Counted from the stretch's first letter, positions 33,653-41,508 are shown. The stretch: DNA of 64,000 nt from Leptolinea sp964446955 (GCA_964446955.1 CAYUQJ010000003.1:310001-374000); one strand, 5' to 3'. Numbers and translations: made by a program. The notes: generated by a model from the letters alone, not told the origin.

Positions 33653-35305
33653 ATGCTTAAGATACGGAATATTTCAAAATCTTTCGGGGTGAAACCCGTA
33701 TTAAAAAATATAAATTTTCATTTGAGTGATGGGAACAAGGTTGGGTTGATCGGGCTAAATGGATGCGGAAAATCAACCCTTTTGCAGATCATCGCGGGAG
33801 AGATCAGGTCGGATGGCGGTAGTGTGGAATTTATGCCCGCTGGTCTGCGAGTGGGATATCTGCATCAAGGATTAAAGTTGCCGGATGATGAGACGGTGGG
33901 CTCATTTCTAATCGGTTCCCGGCACGACCACGATGAGATTGCAAAGGAAGTGGAGCGTATCGCACTGGAATTGTCAGAGCAACCGGACAATCAAAAACTG
34001 GCAAATGCGTTCGATTTTGCTCTGAACCAGTTGCAAAATGCCGGTGTTTCTTCTGCCGGTGCTGAAGAAATATTAACCCGTTTTGGCCTGATGGAAATAC
34101 CCCTGGATTGGCCGATCGCGAATTTAAGTGGTGGACAAAAGACCAGGCTTGGATTAGCGGGAATTCTTCTCTCTAATCCTCAGTTGCTATTATTGGACGA
34201 ACCGACCAACCATTTGGATATTGAGATGCTGGAATGGTTGGAATCGTGGCTGAAACAGACACGGATTACGGCGTTGATTGTGTCACACGACCGCACTTTT
34301 CTGGATGCGGTGGTGGAAGGTATCCTCGAATTGGACGAACATACACATACAATCCGACAGTTTGCAGGATCTTACTCTGATTACCTATGCCAAAAAAGAG
34401 CTGAACAGGAAAAACAATGGCAGGCTTACACTGACCAGCAGGATGAGATCCGGCGACTGAAGAAAGCCGCGATTGGTGTACGAGACCTGGCGCGGTATCA
34501 CCGCGGTGGAAAGACGGAAGCCGGCAGTACTGATGGTTTTAGTATTGGTTATTTTGCCAATCGGGGTAAAGAGACTGTCCAACGGGCAAAGAATATTGAA
34601 AAAAGAATAGAGCATCTACTGACGGATGAGCGTGTTGAAAGACCTTCACGTTCCTGGCAGATGAAAGTGGATTTTCAACCGGTTGGGGAATCCGGACGGG
34701 ATGTTGTGGTGATGGAAGATCTGAGTATCGGTTACGGGCAAAATATGCTGGCCGAATCCATAGACCTGACTGTACGGTACTGTGAGCGGATCGCGCTGGT
34801 CGGACCCAATGGATGCGGTAAGTCAACCCTTTTGAAAACAGTGGTTGGTGAAATACTCTCTCTGGGTGGGTCTGTCCGGTTGGGAGCGGGGGTAAAATGT
34901 GGATACCTGGCGCAAGAGCAGGAAACGTTGAACCCCAATCTGACCGTGCTGGAAACCTTATTATCAATCAACGGACAATCGGAAACGGAAGCCCGGTCAT
35001 TTCTATCAAAATATCTCTTTATGGGTGATGATGTGTTCACTCCGGTGTTGGAATTGTCCTACGGAGAAAAAGTCCGCCTGCAGTTAGCCTGTCAGGTGGC
35101 GGACGGGTGTAACCTGCTTCTTTTGGATGAACCTGTCAACCATCTGGATATTCCATCAAGGGAGAGATTTGAACAGGCGCTTGGAATGTTTCAGGGAACG
35201 GTATTGGCCGTTGTTCATGACAGGGCGTTCATCCATAATTTCGCGAAGACAGTCTGGAAGTTTGAGGGAAAGCATGTGTTTCCAGACCACAAATGGAATT
35301 TATAA
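33653..35305 (+). CDS. ABC-F family ATPase (ribosome protection / translation factor type)
   Basis: A 550-residue soluble protein with two ABC domains and no membrane segments. Domain 1 has Walker A GLNGCGKST, signature LSGGQKTRL and Walker B LLLLDEPTNHLD; domain 2 has GPNGCGKST, LSYGEKVRL and LLLLDEPVNHLD. The linker between them (about residues 235-330) is long and charged, as in ABC-F proteins that reach the ribosomal P site. Some members protect ribosomes from macrolide, lincosamide or pleuromutilin drugs; others have housekeeping roles. The start at 33653 begins the conserved fold. The upstream frame runs through the hairpin and is not coding. The hairpin favours a regulated, resistance-like role. 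Confidence 0.88.
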   Translation: MLKIRNISKSFGVKPVLKNINFHLSDGNKVGLIGLNGCGKSTLLQIIAGEIRSDGGSVEFMPAGLRVGYLHQGLKLPDDETVGSFLIGSRHDHDEIAKEVERIALELSEQPDNQKLANAFDFALNQLQNAGVSSAGAEEILTRFGLMEIPLDWPIANLSGGQKTRLGLAGILLSNPQLLLLDEPTNHLDIEMLEWLESWLKQTRITALIVSHDRTFLDAVVEGILELDEHTHTIRQFAGSYSDYLCQKRAEQEKQWQAYTDQQDEIRRLKKAAIGVRDLARYHRGGKTEAGSTDGFSIGYFANRGKETVQRAKNIEKRIEHLLTDERVERPSRSWQMKVDFQPVGESGRDVVVMEDLSIGYGQNMLAESIDLTVRYCERIALVGPNGCGKSTLLKTVVGEILSLGGSVRLGAGVKCGYLAQEQETLNPNLTVLETLLSINGQSETEARSFLSKYLFMGDDVFTPVLELSYGEKVRLQLACQVADGCNLLLLDEPVNHLDIPSRERFEQALGMFQGTVLAVVHDRAFIHNFAKTVWKFEGKHVFPDHKWNL

Positions 35306-35328
35306 TCAGATTATTAAGAACTTATGGA

Positions 35329-36537
35329 ATGGAATTGATGACAAAAGAAGAGTATTCTGGTCCGAAACACTCGGAGATGCAATCAATTGTTGTAATCATC
35401 CTACTGCTTGGGGCGGTAGGATTTCGGATTCTTTTGTTCCCTTATGAAAATAACGACATTGTGCAATTCCATATCCCATGGTTCATCTATCTATCGCAAC
35501 ATAACGGGCTGTTTGCGATCAAAGACTTGCTTGATCCAAACAGTCCGTTCCAGGGTCTGACATATTCACCGCCGTATTTTTACCTGATGTCAATCCTCCT
35601 CCCATTGGGTAAATGGGTTTCACCAGTCGTTTTGATGAAATCGTTATCGATCGTATTTGATTTCCTTTCCGCCACTGGAATTTTTCTCATAATTAGAAGG
35701 AGATTTCCCACAGGTATCAATAAATGGGCCGGTTTTTTTGTTGTATGCTATGCCCCCACTGTAGTCATCAATAGTGCATACTGGGGGCAGGTGGATGGTG
35801 TGTTTACATCACTTTTAGTATTCAGTTTATTCTTTATTCTTAATCAAAGGACCAAACTATCACTTGTTTTGTTAGCTTCCGCCATCGCATTCAAGATACA
35901 GGCGCTGATTTTGAGTCCGGTTTTCTTGATACTCCTTTTTCGAAAGAAGATCAGTTTGGTGGAAACCATGATCATTCCGTTGGTCTATTTTCTATGGATG
36001 GTTCCTGCGTATATTTCTGGCTATCCTATCCTGGCGCCGTTTACCGCCATATTCAATGTGGCTGGCGAATACAGCTCCCTGACGATGAATTCTCCGACAA
36101 TCTTTGCCTTTGTACCGAATCGTTATTTTGATGTGGCTGTTCCATTGGGAGTGTTGTTTGCCGCAATTTGTTGTGTGGGATTAGTCTGGTACGCGATCAA
36201 AGGAAATTGGGAACTAAATCAGGAGGATATCATTTTTTTTGTAGTAACTATTGCGGTGGTTTTGCCCTATGTTCTTCCTAAAATGCATGAAAGATATTTT
36301 TATCCGGCAACAATGTTCTCGATTCTTTTTTTCTTCTTCAATCCACGTTTGAAATTGATCCCATTGGCGTTACAGGTTACATCCTTACTATCGTATTTGC
36401 CATTCTTACGCGGATATGAGCTTGTTCCCTTGTTTATCCCGGCCCTAATTAATGGTTATGTCGCGATAGTTTTGATCGCCGGTTTGATAAAACGAACCAA
36501 AGTGCCTCTCGAAAAAACAACAATCTTGAATGAATAA
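35329..36537 (+). CDS. GT-C-like multi-pass membrane protein, copy 2
   Basis: A 402-residue paralogue of the protein at 32.2 kb, with the same order of about ten membrane segments and shared blocks: NNDIVQFHIPWFIYL after helix 1, INSAYWGQVDGVFTSLLVF, KIQALILSPVFL, and VLPYVLPKMHERYFYPA near the end. The acidic residues after helix 1 are retained, suggesting activity. It follows the ABC-F gene closely, and ATG 35329 or 35338 are the plausible starts; the ATG at 35293 lies inside the ABC-F gene. Coding is AT-rich as in copy 1. Role: probable polyprenyl-phosphate-dependent glycosyltransferase. Confidence 0.75.
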   Translation: MELMTKEEYSGPKHSEMQSIVVIILLLGAVGFRILLFPYENNDIVQFHIPWFIYLSQHNGLFAIKDLLDPNSPFQGLTYSPPYFYLMSILLPLGKWVSPVVLMKSLSIVFDFLSATGIFLIIRRRFPTGINKWAGFFVVCYAPTVVINSAYWGQVDGVFTSLLVFSLFFILNQRTKLSLVLLASAIAFKIQALILSPVFLILLFRKKISLVETMIIPLVYFLWMVPAYISGYPILAPFTAIFNVAGEYSSLTMNSPTIFAFVPNRYFDVAVPLGVLFAAICCVGLVWYAIKGNWELNQEDIIFFVVTIAVVLPYVLPKMHERYFYPATMFSILFFFFNPRLKLIPLALQVTSLLSYLPFLRGYELVPLFIPALINGYVAIVLIAGLIKRTKVPLEKTTILNE

Positions 36538-36573
36538 AAAATACTCGCATAACACAGATCAGGATGATTTTCG

Positions 36574-36602
36574 TTGACAGGCAGACGGCAATATAGTAAA
36601 CT
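36574..36602 (+). promoter_or_regulatory. Promoter of the tRNA gene
   Basis: TTGACA (36574-36579) and TAAACT (36597-36602) at 17-base spacing. The predicted start is about ten bases before the mature tRNA 5' end. Confidence 0.6.
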
Positions 36603-36616
36603 TGCTGGCGCGTTAC

Positions 36617-36688
36617 GGCGAGGTAGCTCAGTGGTAGAGCAGGGGACTCATAAGCCCTTGGTCGTGGGTCCAAATCCCACTCTCGCCA
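36617..36688 (+). tRNA. tRNA with CAT anticodon (elongator Met, or Ile2 read as lysidine-modified)
   Basis: A complete 72-base cloverleaf: acceptor GGCGAGG/TCTCGCC with one G-T pair, D arm GCTC/GAGC, anticodon loop CTCATAA (CAT), T stem GTGGG/CCCAC and discriminator A; CCA is not encoded. The body around the anticodon resembles both elongator tRNA-Met and tRNA-Ile(CAT), which cannot be separated here. Two oddities: the T loop reads TCCAAAT, with C instead of the near-universal T at position 55, and the top anticodon-stem pair (31-39) is an A-G mismatch. It is transcribed alone, with a promoter ahead and a terminator behind. Confidence 0.9.
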
Positions 36689-36695
36689 CAAAATA

Positions 36696-36736
36696 AAAAC
36701 CTCCGGTTTTCTTCATCAGAAGCCGGAAGTTTTTAA
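36696..36736 (+). terminator. Intrinsic terminator of the tRNA gene
   Basis: A near-perfect hairpin: AAAACCTCCGGTTTTC with GAAGCCGGAAGTTTTT, a 6-7 base loop and a closing T-run. Confidence 0.8.
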
Positions 36737-36806
36737 TTAAGAAATGTTGGTAATATTTATTTAATTCGATTTTTCCCCCAAAAAATCACAAATTGTGGAG
36801 GATTAC

Positions 36807-37403
36807 ATGAAAAAATACCCGTTAATTATCATGCTGGGTCTGATGTTGACCACTGTGGCATTCACATGGGGAAACACAGGCACTTCAGCTGTTAGTTCGG
36901 GTTATGGATTATCAGAAAGTTATCCGGATCAGAACGGGCACCTGCGAGTTGATGATCCCACTGCGACTCCGACAGAAATTTGCCTTACTGATTGTGATAT
37001 ACCGCTTCCCAGGGAGAGCTATGCTCCACTGGATGTGGCAAAGGAATGGGAGCGGATTAATGAAGTTGACGCGTTGAACATCGAGTATTGGAAAAGTGCA
37101 GACCAATCCAACCCGCTGGCAGAAATTCGGGACTCCAGTGTATATGATGTATCATTACATTTTTCAGGTTACCCGAATTCGGATTATACGCCGCCGGACA
37201 GGGTTATGGTTGTGTACACTGACCCCAAACAGGCTATTGTTACGGTACTTTCAGAAGGAATGCTGGATGATTCGATCATCGACCAGGAATACCGGATCGA
37301 GTTGTCCGAAATGGACACGGAATGGAAGATCAACTGGGCTGGTGTTCGTTACCGGTGTGCCAGATCGGGTAACTTTGAATGGACTACTTCGCTCTGTCCA
37401 TAA
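36807..37403 (+). CDS. Secreted protein of unknown function
   Basis: A 198-residue protein with a typical signal peptide: two lysines, a hydrophobic core (about residues 5-22) and small residues near the likely cleavage. The mature part has a short Thr/Pro-containing linker, a Cys pair (CLTDC, about residues 52-56), two more Cys near the C-terminus and a compact domain that looks like an extracytoplasmic beta/alpha fold. I do not recognise the family. ATG 36807 has GGAGG eight bases upstream; a GTG at 36795 precedes that site. It ends at its own terminator, so it is not part of the conjugation operon that follows. Confidence 0.7.
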   Translation: MKKYPLIIMLGLMLTTVAFTWGNTGTSAVSSGYGLSESYPDQNGHLRVDDPTATPTEICLTDCDIPLPRESYAPLDVAKEWERINEVDALNIEYWKSADQSNPLAEIRDSSVYDVSLHFSGYPNSDYTPPDRVMVVYTDPKQAIVTVLSEGMLDDSIIDQEYRIELSEMDTEWKINWAGVRYRCARSGNFEWTTSLCP

Positions 37404-37434
37404 AGGCCTAATGCCTGAAAAAAAGCAGGTTGAT

Positions 37435-37459
37435 GGGTGGGTAAAACCGCCCGTTTTTT
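37435..37459 (+). terminator. Intrinsic terminator upstream of the conjugation operon
   Basis: A stem of GGGTGG with CCGCCC (one T-G pair), a loop of six, then G and six Ts. It insulates the conjugation operon from the secreted-protein gene. Confidence 0.75.
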
Positions 37460-37535
37460 GATCAAATGCACTCAGATGGGTCGTTTTTAAGAATGACGTA
37501 GGTATAAATTTAAGAAAACCGGTGGTGAATAGCGG

Positions 37536-37563
37536 TTGACAGAACAGGGTTACGGAATAAAAT
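37536..37563 (+). promoter_or_regulatory. Promoter of the ubiquitin-like conjugation operon
   Basis: A perfect TTGACA (37536-37541) and TAAAAT (37558-37563, five of six matches) at 16-base spacing. The expected start is near 37570, inside the palindrome that follows. The leader to the E1 ATG would be about 20 bases and carries no good ribosome site. Confidence 0.75.
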
Positions 37564-37564
37564 C

Positions 37565-37591
37565 TGGTATGAAGGTCAGACCAAAATACCA
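37565..37591 (+). promoter_or_regulatory. 27-base palindrome, candidate operator for the GntR-E1 protein
   Basis: Outer arms TGGTAT and ATACCA and inner arms GGTC and GACC are perfectly paired around a single central A at 37578; only a three-base spacer in each half does not match. The core GGTCAGACC fits the FadR-type GntR consensus (TGGTCnGACCA) except for one flanking base. It spans from directly after the -10 box to the A of the E1 start codon, so a bound repressor would block initiation of transcription and possibly translation. The likely binder is the GntR domain of the first gene. Confidence 0.7.
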
Positions 37592-39249
37592 TGAACATAC
37601 CAAACGCCCCGATAACCCGTAAATCACTAGCCGAGATCATAGCCGGCAAACTGGCTGCCAGTATTCTGGATGGCCTCCTGTCTGCAGGGACCCAGCTTGC
37701 TTCTGAGCGGGACCTGGTAAAAGAGTTTGGTGTCAGCCGATCCACCCTGCGCGAGGCGCTTAAGATTCTGCTGGACAGCAAACTTATCGAATCGCGAATC
37801 AGTGTGGGATGGTTTGTATGTGAGATCACATCAGCCAATTTAGCTCGCGCCCGTGAACTGGCTTCCTGGGCAAGGGCTGAAGATCCGACACCCACAAAAC
37901 CCGCCGGTCAGGAGCCGCCAACCGGACCACGCCGGCTTCCGGTTAACCCGGAAAAACCCCTGCAGATTCCCAATTTGAAGACCGACCGTTCCGGCACGTT
38001 TCAGCTAATTTCCTGGTGGGAAAAGGAAAAAGTGGAGAAAGCGCGGGTGATGGTGGTGGGGGCAGGCGCTCTGGGTAATGAAGTTGTAAAGAACCTGGCA
38101 TTAATGGGTGTGGGATATATTCTGATCGTTGACTTTGACACGGTTGAAATGGCGAACCTGAGCCGATCAGTTCTGTTCCGGGAGAGTGATTCGTCACGAA
38201 ACAAATCCGAGGTGGCTGCGGCGCGTGCCAAGGAGATAAACCCGGATGTGCACGTGCAATATCTGCATGGGGATATTTCCAATCAAGTAGGTTTGGGTAT
38301 TTTCCGGCGTATGGATGTGATCATCGGCTGCCTGGACAACCGGGAAGCACGGCTGGCGGTCAATCGTTTCGCTTACTGGGTGAACAAGCCCTGGGTTGAT
38401 GGAGCCATTCAAGAATTATACGGGCTGGTAAGGGTCTTTGTCCCCGGACAGGGTGCCTGTTTTGAATGCAGCCTGACAGAACAAGCCCGTCGTGATCTGG
38501 CTGTGCGGTATTCATGCCCCCTTCTGGCCCGGGAAAACGTCTTGTTGGGGAAGGTTCCAACCACACCGACTATTGCTTCGATCATCGGAGCGATGCAGGC
38601 ACAGGAGGCATTGAAGCTCATTCATGGCATGCCGGTGGAAGCGGGAAAGGTCACCCACTTTAATGGTTTGACCAATGTGATGCATACATCGGCTTATACG
38701 GCCCGTGAGGATTGTGAAAGTCATTGGAATTATGGCGAGATCACTGAGCTGCCGCTAAGCGCGGGAACCACATCACTTTCGGAATTTGCACGGGTGGTAA
38801 AAACCGACCTGGGACCCGATACGCTTATCGAGCTTGACCAGGAATTGATTCTCTCGTTGACTTGCCCACAATGCGGCTCTCATGAAGAAGTGGTAAAACC
38901 CATGTCACAGGTCGGATTTAAAGCAGCCCATTGTCCGACATGCGGTATTCTGCGAGAGATAGAAATGACCCACACGATTACGGGTGATGAACCGTTTGCT
39001 CATCTATCATTGCTGGCTGTCGGTATACCGCCTTTGCATATCATTCGTGCTTACAACGCGTCAGAATACCGGTTTTATGAGTTGACCGGTGATTTGAAAG
39101 ACACGCTCCATTTCCGTCATTTCGAGCGTCAAGACAACCGTTTAATAACGATAGGTTCACGCGATTCCATCCGTCTACACGCGGTCTCTGCTGCCGATGA
39201 ACCACCTTCGAACCCGGCACACGGTCGTGTGACTCTCTGGAAAGATTGA
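37591..39249 (+). CDS. E1-like activating enzyme fused to a GntR winged-helix domain
   Basis: A 552-residue fusion. Residues about 8-78 are a GntR (FadR-like) helix-turn-helix (LASERDLVKEFGVSRSTLRE) with no GntR ligand domain. After a Pro-rich linker (about 98-130) comes a ThiF/E1 adenylation domain: GAGALGNE (157-164), DFDTVEMANLSRS (181-193), a conserved-type Lys205, and CLDN (247-250). Cys309 in YSCPL, upstream of KVPTTPTIASIIGAMQAQEALKLI, is the candidate thioester cysteine. Three CxxC pairs (290/293, 425/428, 448/451) should bind zinc. The tail (about 465-552) may recruit the E2. It heads the operon and would charge the ubiquitin-like protein with AMP then pass it to the E2. Confidence 0.92.
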   Translation: MNIPNAPITRKSLAEIIAGKLAASILDGLLSAGTQLASERDLVKEFGVSRSTLREALKILLDSKLIESRISVGWFVCEITSANLARARELASWARAEDPTPTKPAGQEPPTGPRRLPVNPEKPLQIPNLKTDRSGTFQLISWWEKEKVEKARVMVVGAGALGNEVVKNLALMGVGYILIVDFDTVEMANLSRSVLFRESDSSRNKSEVAAARAKEINPDVHVQYLHGDISNQVGLGIFRRMDVIIGCLDNREARLAVNRFAYWVNKPWVDGAIQELYGLVRVFVPGQGACFECSLTEQARRDLAVRYSCPLLARENVLLGKVPTTPTIASIIGAMQAQEALKLIHGMPVEAGKVTHFNGLTNVMHTSAYTAREDCESHWNYGEITELPLSAGTTSLSEFARVVKTDLGPDTLIELDQELILSLTCPQCGSHEEVVKPMSQVGFKAAHCPTCGILREIEMTHTITGDEPFAHLSLLAVGIPPLHIIRAYNASEYRFYELTGDLKDTLHFRHFERQDNRLITIGSRDSIRLHAVSAADEPPSNPAHGRVTLWKD

Positions 39250-39250
39250 C

Positions 39251-40258
39251 ATGGAAATGGGGATGCAATCACAGGTGATTGAAACACGGTCACACCACGG
39301 TATTTTGTCCTCCTTTGTCGGGTTTATCCTGAAAATCGTCACAATGATATTCCTGACTGTGGATATCAGTGGTGCGTTCATATACCTTCTTTACAAACGT
39401 GAATTTCAATGGATCGCAATAATCCCCATAATCCTGGCGTTTTTTGCCGGTTTTTCATCAGGTATCCTTTGCCGATTGTTCTTTTTTCGGATGCCCCGTA
39501 TAGTCCGTTGGTTCTTTTCCTGCCTGGCGGTGATCGGAACTCTGGCTGTGGGCGGATTGGCCGGACAGTATTGGATGCAGATTGATCTGACCGGAATACG
39601 GTCAGCAGCGATCAATAATGATTTTCTGATCCTTTCGCTTATCGGCTGGTCAATCGCGTTTGTGACTGTTTTCGCATGGAGTTCGAAGAAAAAACAAGTG
39701 ATAGATCCGGCTCCGGAGATTGAGCCTGTAAGTGAGTACACTCCAGATCCAATTGTGTATCCCACACCTGCGCCTGTTCTTACTCCGATCGCCGTTGTCA
39801 GCGGTCGACCCATGGTGAGAACCCGTAATACGTCACAAAAAATTCGCTGGCGACGATTGAAAAAGCAGTTATTGAAAGGAATAAAGACCTTCATTAAACC
39901 TGGCAGACAGGATTCATCCAATTCGCTTTTTTCTTTGTTTAGACCCGGGACACGAACCAGGGTTGGCGAAAGACGACGCACAACGAATTCATTGCAGATA
40001 CGGGTTCCGGAACGTCTTGGTAATCCTACGACATCGCTGCCCATACGTACACCCAAAAAAACCTCCAATCGTCGACACCATAAAACTGTCCGATTTGTTG
40101 GAAAGGAAGAAATGCGATGTCCGTACTGCCTTCAGATTATTGATCCAAATGACCCGAAAGGTATCGTGTACTGCCCCATCTGTCATGCCCCGCATCACAA
40201 AGAATGCTGGGACATCACCGGCACATGCCAGGTACCTCATAATCACAATGTTTTGTAA
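39251..40258 (+). CDS. Four-helix membrane protein with C-terminal RING-like zinc domain (candidate E3 ligase)
   Basis: A 335-residue protein. Four membrane helices (about 20-47, 53-78, 85-105, 124-143) put both ends in the cytoplasm, in line with a very basic linker (about 185-285). The C-terminal 48 residues form a binuclear zinc motif of the prokaryotic RING type: Cys290, Cys293, Cys308, Cys311, His315/316, Cys319 and Cys326, with His330/332 as possible last ligands. The CHAPHHKECW segment is typical of the Prok-RING group. It begins one base after the E1 stop codon. Between E1 and E2 genes, an E3 role that brings charged E2 to the membrane is the natural inference, but non-ligase RINGs exist in bacteria. 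Confidence 0.85.
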   Translation: MEMGMQSQVIETRSHHGILSSFVGFILKIVTMIFLTVDISGAFIYLLYKREFQWIAIIPIILAFFAGFSSGILCRLFFFRMPRIVRWFFSCLAVIGTLAVGGLAGQYWMQIDLTGIRSAAINNDFLILSLIGWSIAFVTVFAWSSKKKQVIDPAPEIEPVSEYTPDPIVYPTPAPVLTPIAVVSGRPMVRTRNTSQKIRWRRLKKQLLKGIKTFIKPGRQDSSNSLFSLFRPGTRTRVGERRRTTNSLQIRVPERLGNPTTSLPIRTPKKTSNRRHHKTVRFVGKEEMRCPYCLQIIDPNDPKGIVYCPICHAPHHKECWDITGTCQVPHNHNVL

Positions 40259-40278
40259 AACTGCTGCTGGAGGATTGC

Positions 40279-41178
40279 ATGCCTGATTGTTCCATAACCA
40301 TCGTATTGCCAAACGGCGGTGCCCGTCGGGCTGATATTCCGGATGATGTTGCTGTTGGAGACATCCTGGCTGAATTGACTTCGATGCTGCAACTGCCAAC
40401 CATCGGTCCTGATGGTCGACCCATGGGGTACCGGTTGGACAGTAAAGCACTGGGTCGTGAATTGCTTGAACGCGAGACACTGGCGGAAGCCAGTGTGCCA
40501 GATGGAGACCGCTTGATTATTACGGCAGATATTACTGCCGGAGCAGGTCCGCTGGAACAAAGCCCGCGTATGCGAAGATTGCGTGCTGATCATGAATTGA
40601 TGCAGGAATTGGTTGCGCGGAGTGATCTGATTTCCATGCAAACGAAATCAGCAATTGCTGGATTGGCCCCGGAACGGTACATCATTACCTTCAAATGCAA
40701 GTCCATCGTAGGTGTTGATTCCAAAGGTAATCCGAAATTCGCAGAACATCATCAAGTGGAAATCTATCTGCATGCCCAGTACCCACAACGCTGGCCAGGG
40801 ATGAGCTGGTTGACACCCATCTGGCATCCAAACATCAACCATTTGAATGGAAGTGTTTGTATCGATGCTGCATGGTGGGCTGCCAGTCGCTCACTTGATC
40901 GATTGGTCATCATGTTGGGTGAAATGCTTCAGTATAAGAATTTTCATGATGATCCGACAAAACCACCATTTCCATGGGACGCGGAAGCGGCAAAGTGGTG
41001 CCGTTCATACCGAATGGTTCATCCGGGTATCTTCCCGCTGGACAAACGCGAGTTGCTTCGTCCGGAGAGAGTAAAACTCGTGACGTCAAAACCAACCATA
41101 AAAACGGTTGAGAAAAAAGCGGCAAAACCGGTCATTAAACCGGCGCCCAAACCGAAATTTAAACTGAAATTGAAATAA
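40279..41178 (+). CDS. E2-like conjugating enzyme with N-terminal ubiquitin-like domain
   Basis: A 299-residue fusion. Residues 1-88 are a YukD-like beta-grasp domain ending in ITADITAG, matching the next gene's product residue for residue in length with about 70% identity. Residues about 95-250 are a full UBC fold: an N-terminal helix, the VEIYLHAQYPQRWPG strand region, TPIWHPNIN with the HPN oxyanion motif (183-185), and the catalytic Cys194 in GSVCID, then WAASRSLDRLVIMLGEML. The last 30 residues are Lys-rich. All residues needed for catalysis are present. The start has GGAGG in front. It would take the modifier from the E1 and transfer it to lysines. Confidence 0.93.
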   Translation: MPDCSITIVLPNGGARRADIPDDVAVGDILAELTSMLQLPTIGPDGRPMGYRLDSKALGRELLERETLAEASVPDGDRLIITADITAGAGPLEQSPRMRRLRADHELMQELVARSDLISMQTKSAIAGLAPERYIITFKCKSIVGVDSKGNPKFAEHHQVEIYLHAQYPQRWPGMSWLTPIWHPNINHLNGSVCIDAAWWAASRSLDRLVIMLGEMLQYKNFHDDPTKPPFPWDAEAAKWCRSYRMVHPGIFPLDKRELLRPERVKLVTSKPTIKTVEKKAAKPVIKPAPKPKFKLKLK

Positions 41179-41232
41179 CCGATATCAAGGTGCACCTTGT
41201 TTTGGAAAACCATGTAACCAATTGGAGGAAAA

Positions 41233-41499
41233 ATGCCAGATAAAAGCGTAACATTCATCTTACCTTCCGGTGGAAGCCGTACGGCTGAAGTACCGGATGA
41301 TGTGGCAGTTTCTGATTTGATTCCGGAACTGACAACATCACTGCAACTACCCACCACAGGTCCTGACGGGCGGCCTATCAGCTATCGTCTGGATAGTAAA
41401 GCATTAGGCCGCGAGCTGCAGGAAGCTGAGACACTTGCTGCAGCCGGTGTTCCGGCAGATGACCGCTTGATGGTAACCGCTGATATCACTGCGGGGTAG
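41233..41499 (+). CDS. Ubiquitin-like modifier (YukD-like beta-grasp protein)
   Basis: An 88-residue protein that is a single beta-grasp domain with the pattern of YukD/EsaB-type ubiquitin-like proteins (PDDVAVSDLIPELTTSLQLP, YRLDSKALGRELQEAETLAAAGV). It ends in TADITAG, so the terminal residue is a single glycine that needs no processing to be adenylated by an E1. It aligns without gaps to the N-terminus of the E2. GGAGG lies six bases before the ATG. As the sole free modifier in an E1-E2-JAMM operon it is the presumed conjugated protein. A hairpin right behind the gene could raise its expression over the downstream genes. Confidence 0.9.
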   Translation: MPDKSVTFILPSGGSRTAEVPDDVAVSDLIPELTTSLQLPTTGPDGRPISYRLDSKALGRELQEAETLAAAGVPADDRLMVTADITAG

Positions 41500-41508
41500 T
41501 TCAATAAG

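Noticed and set aside
36592..36597. TATAGT as -10 box of the tRNA promoter
   Set aside because: Its spacing to TTGACA would be only 12 bases; TAAACT at 36597 gives the normal 17.
32111..36688. Possible integrated element using the CAT tRNA as attachment site
   Set aside because: No integrase gene is present and I found no direct repeat of the tRNA 3' end near the other border of the AT-rich block.
36807..37403. Secreted protein as first gene of the conjugation operon
   Set aside because: An intrinsic terminator (37435-37459) and a separate promoter lie between it and the E1 gene.
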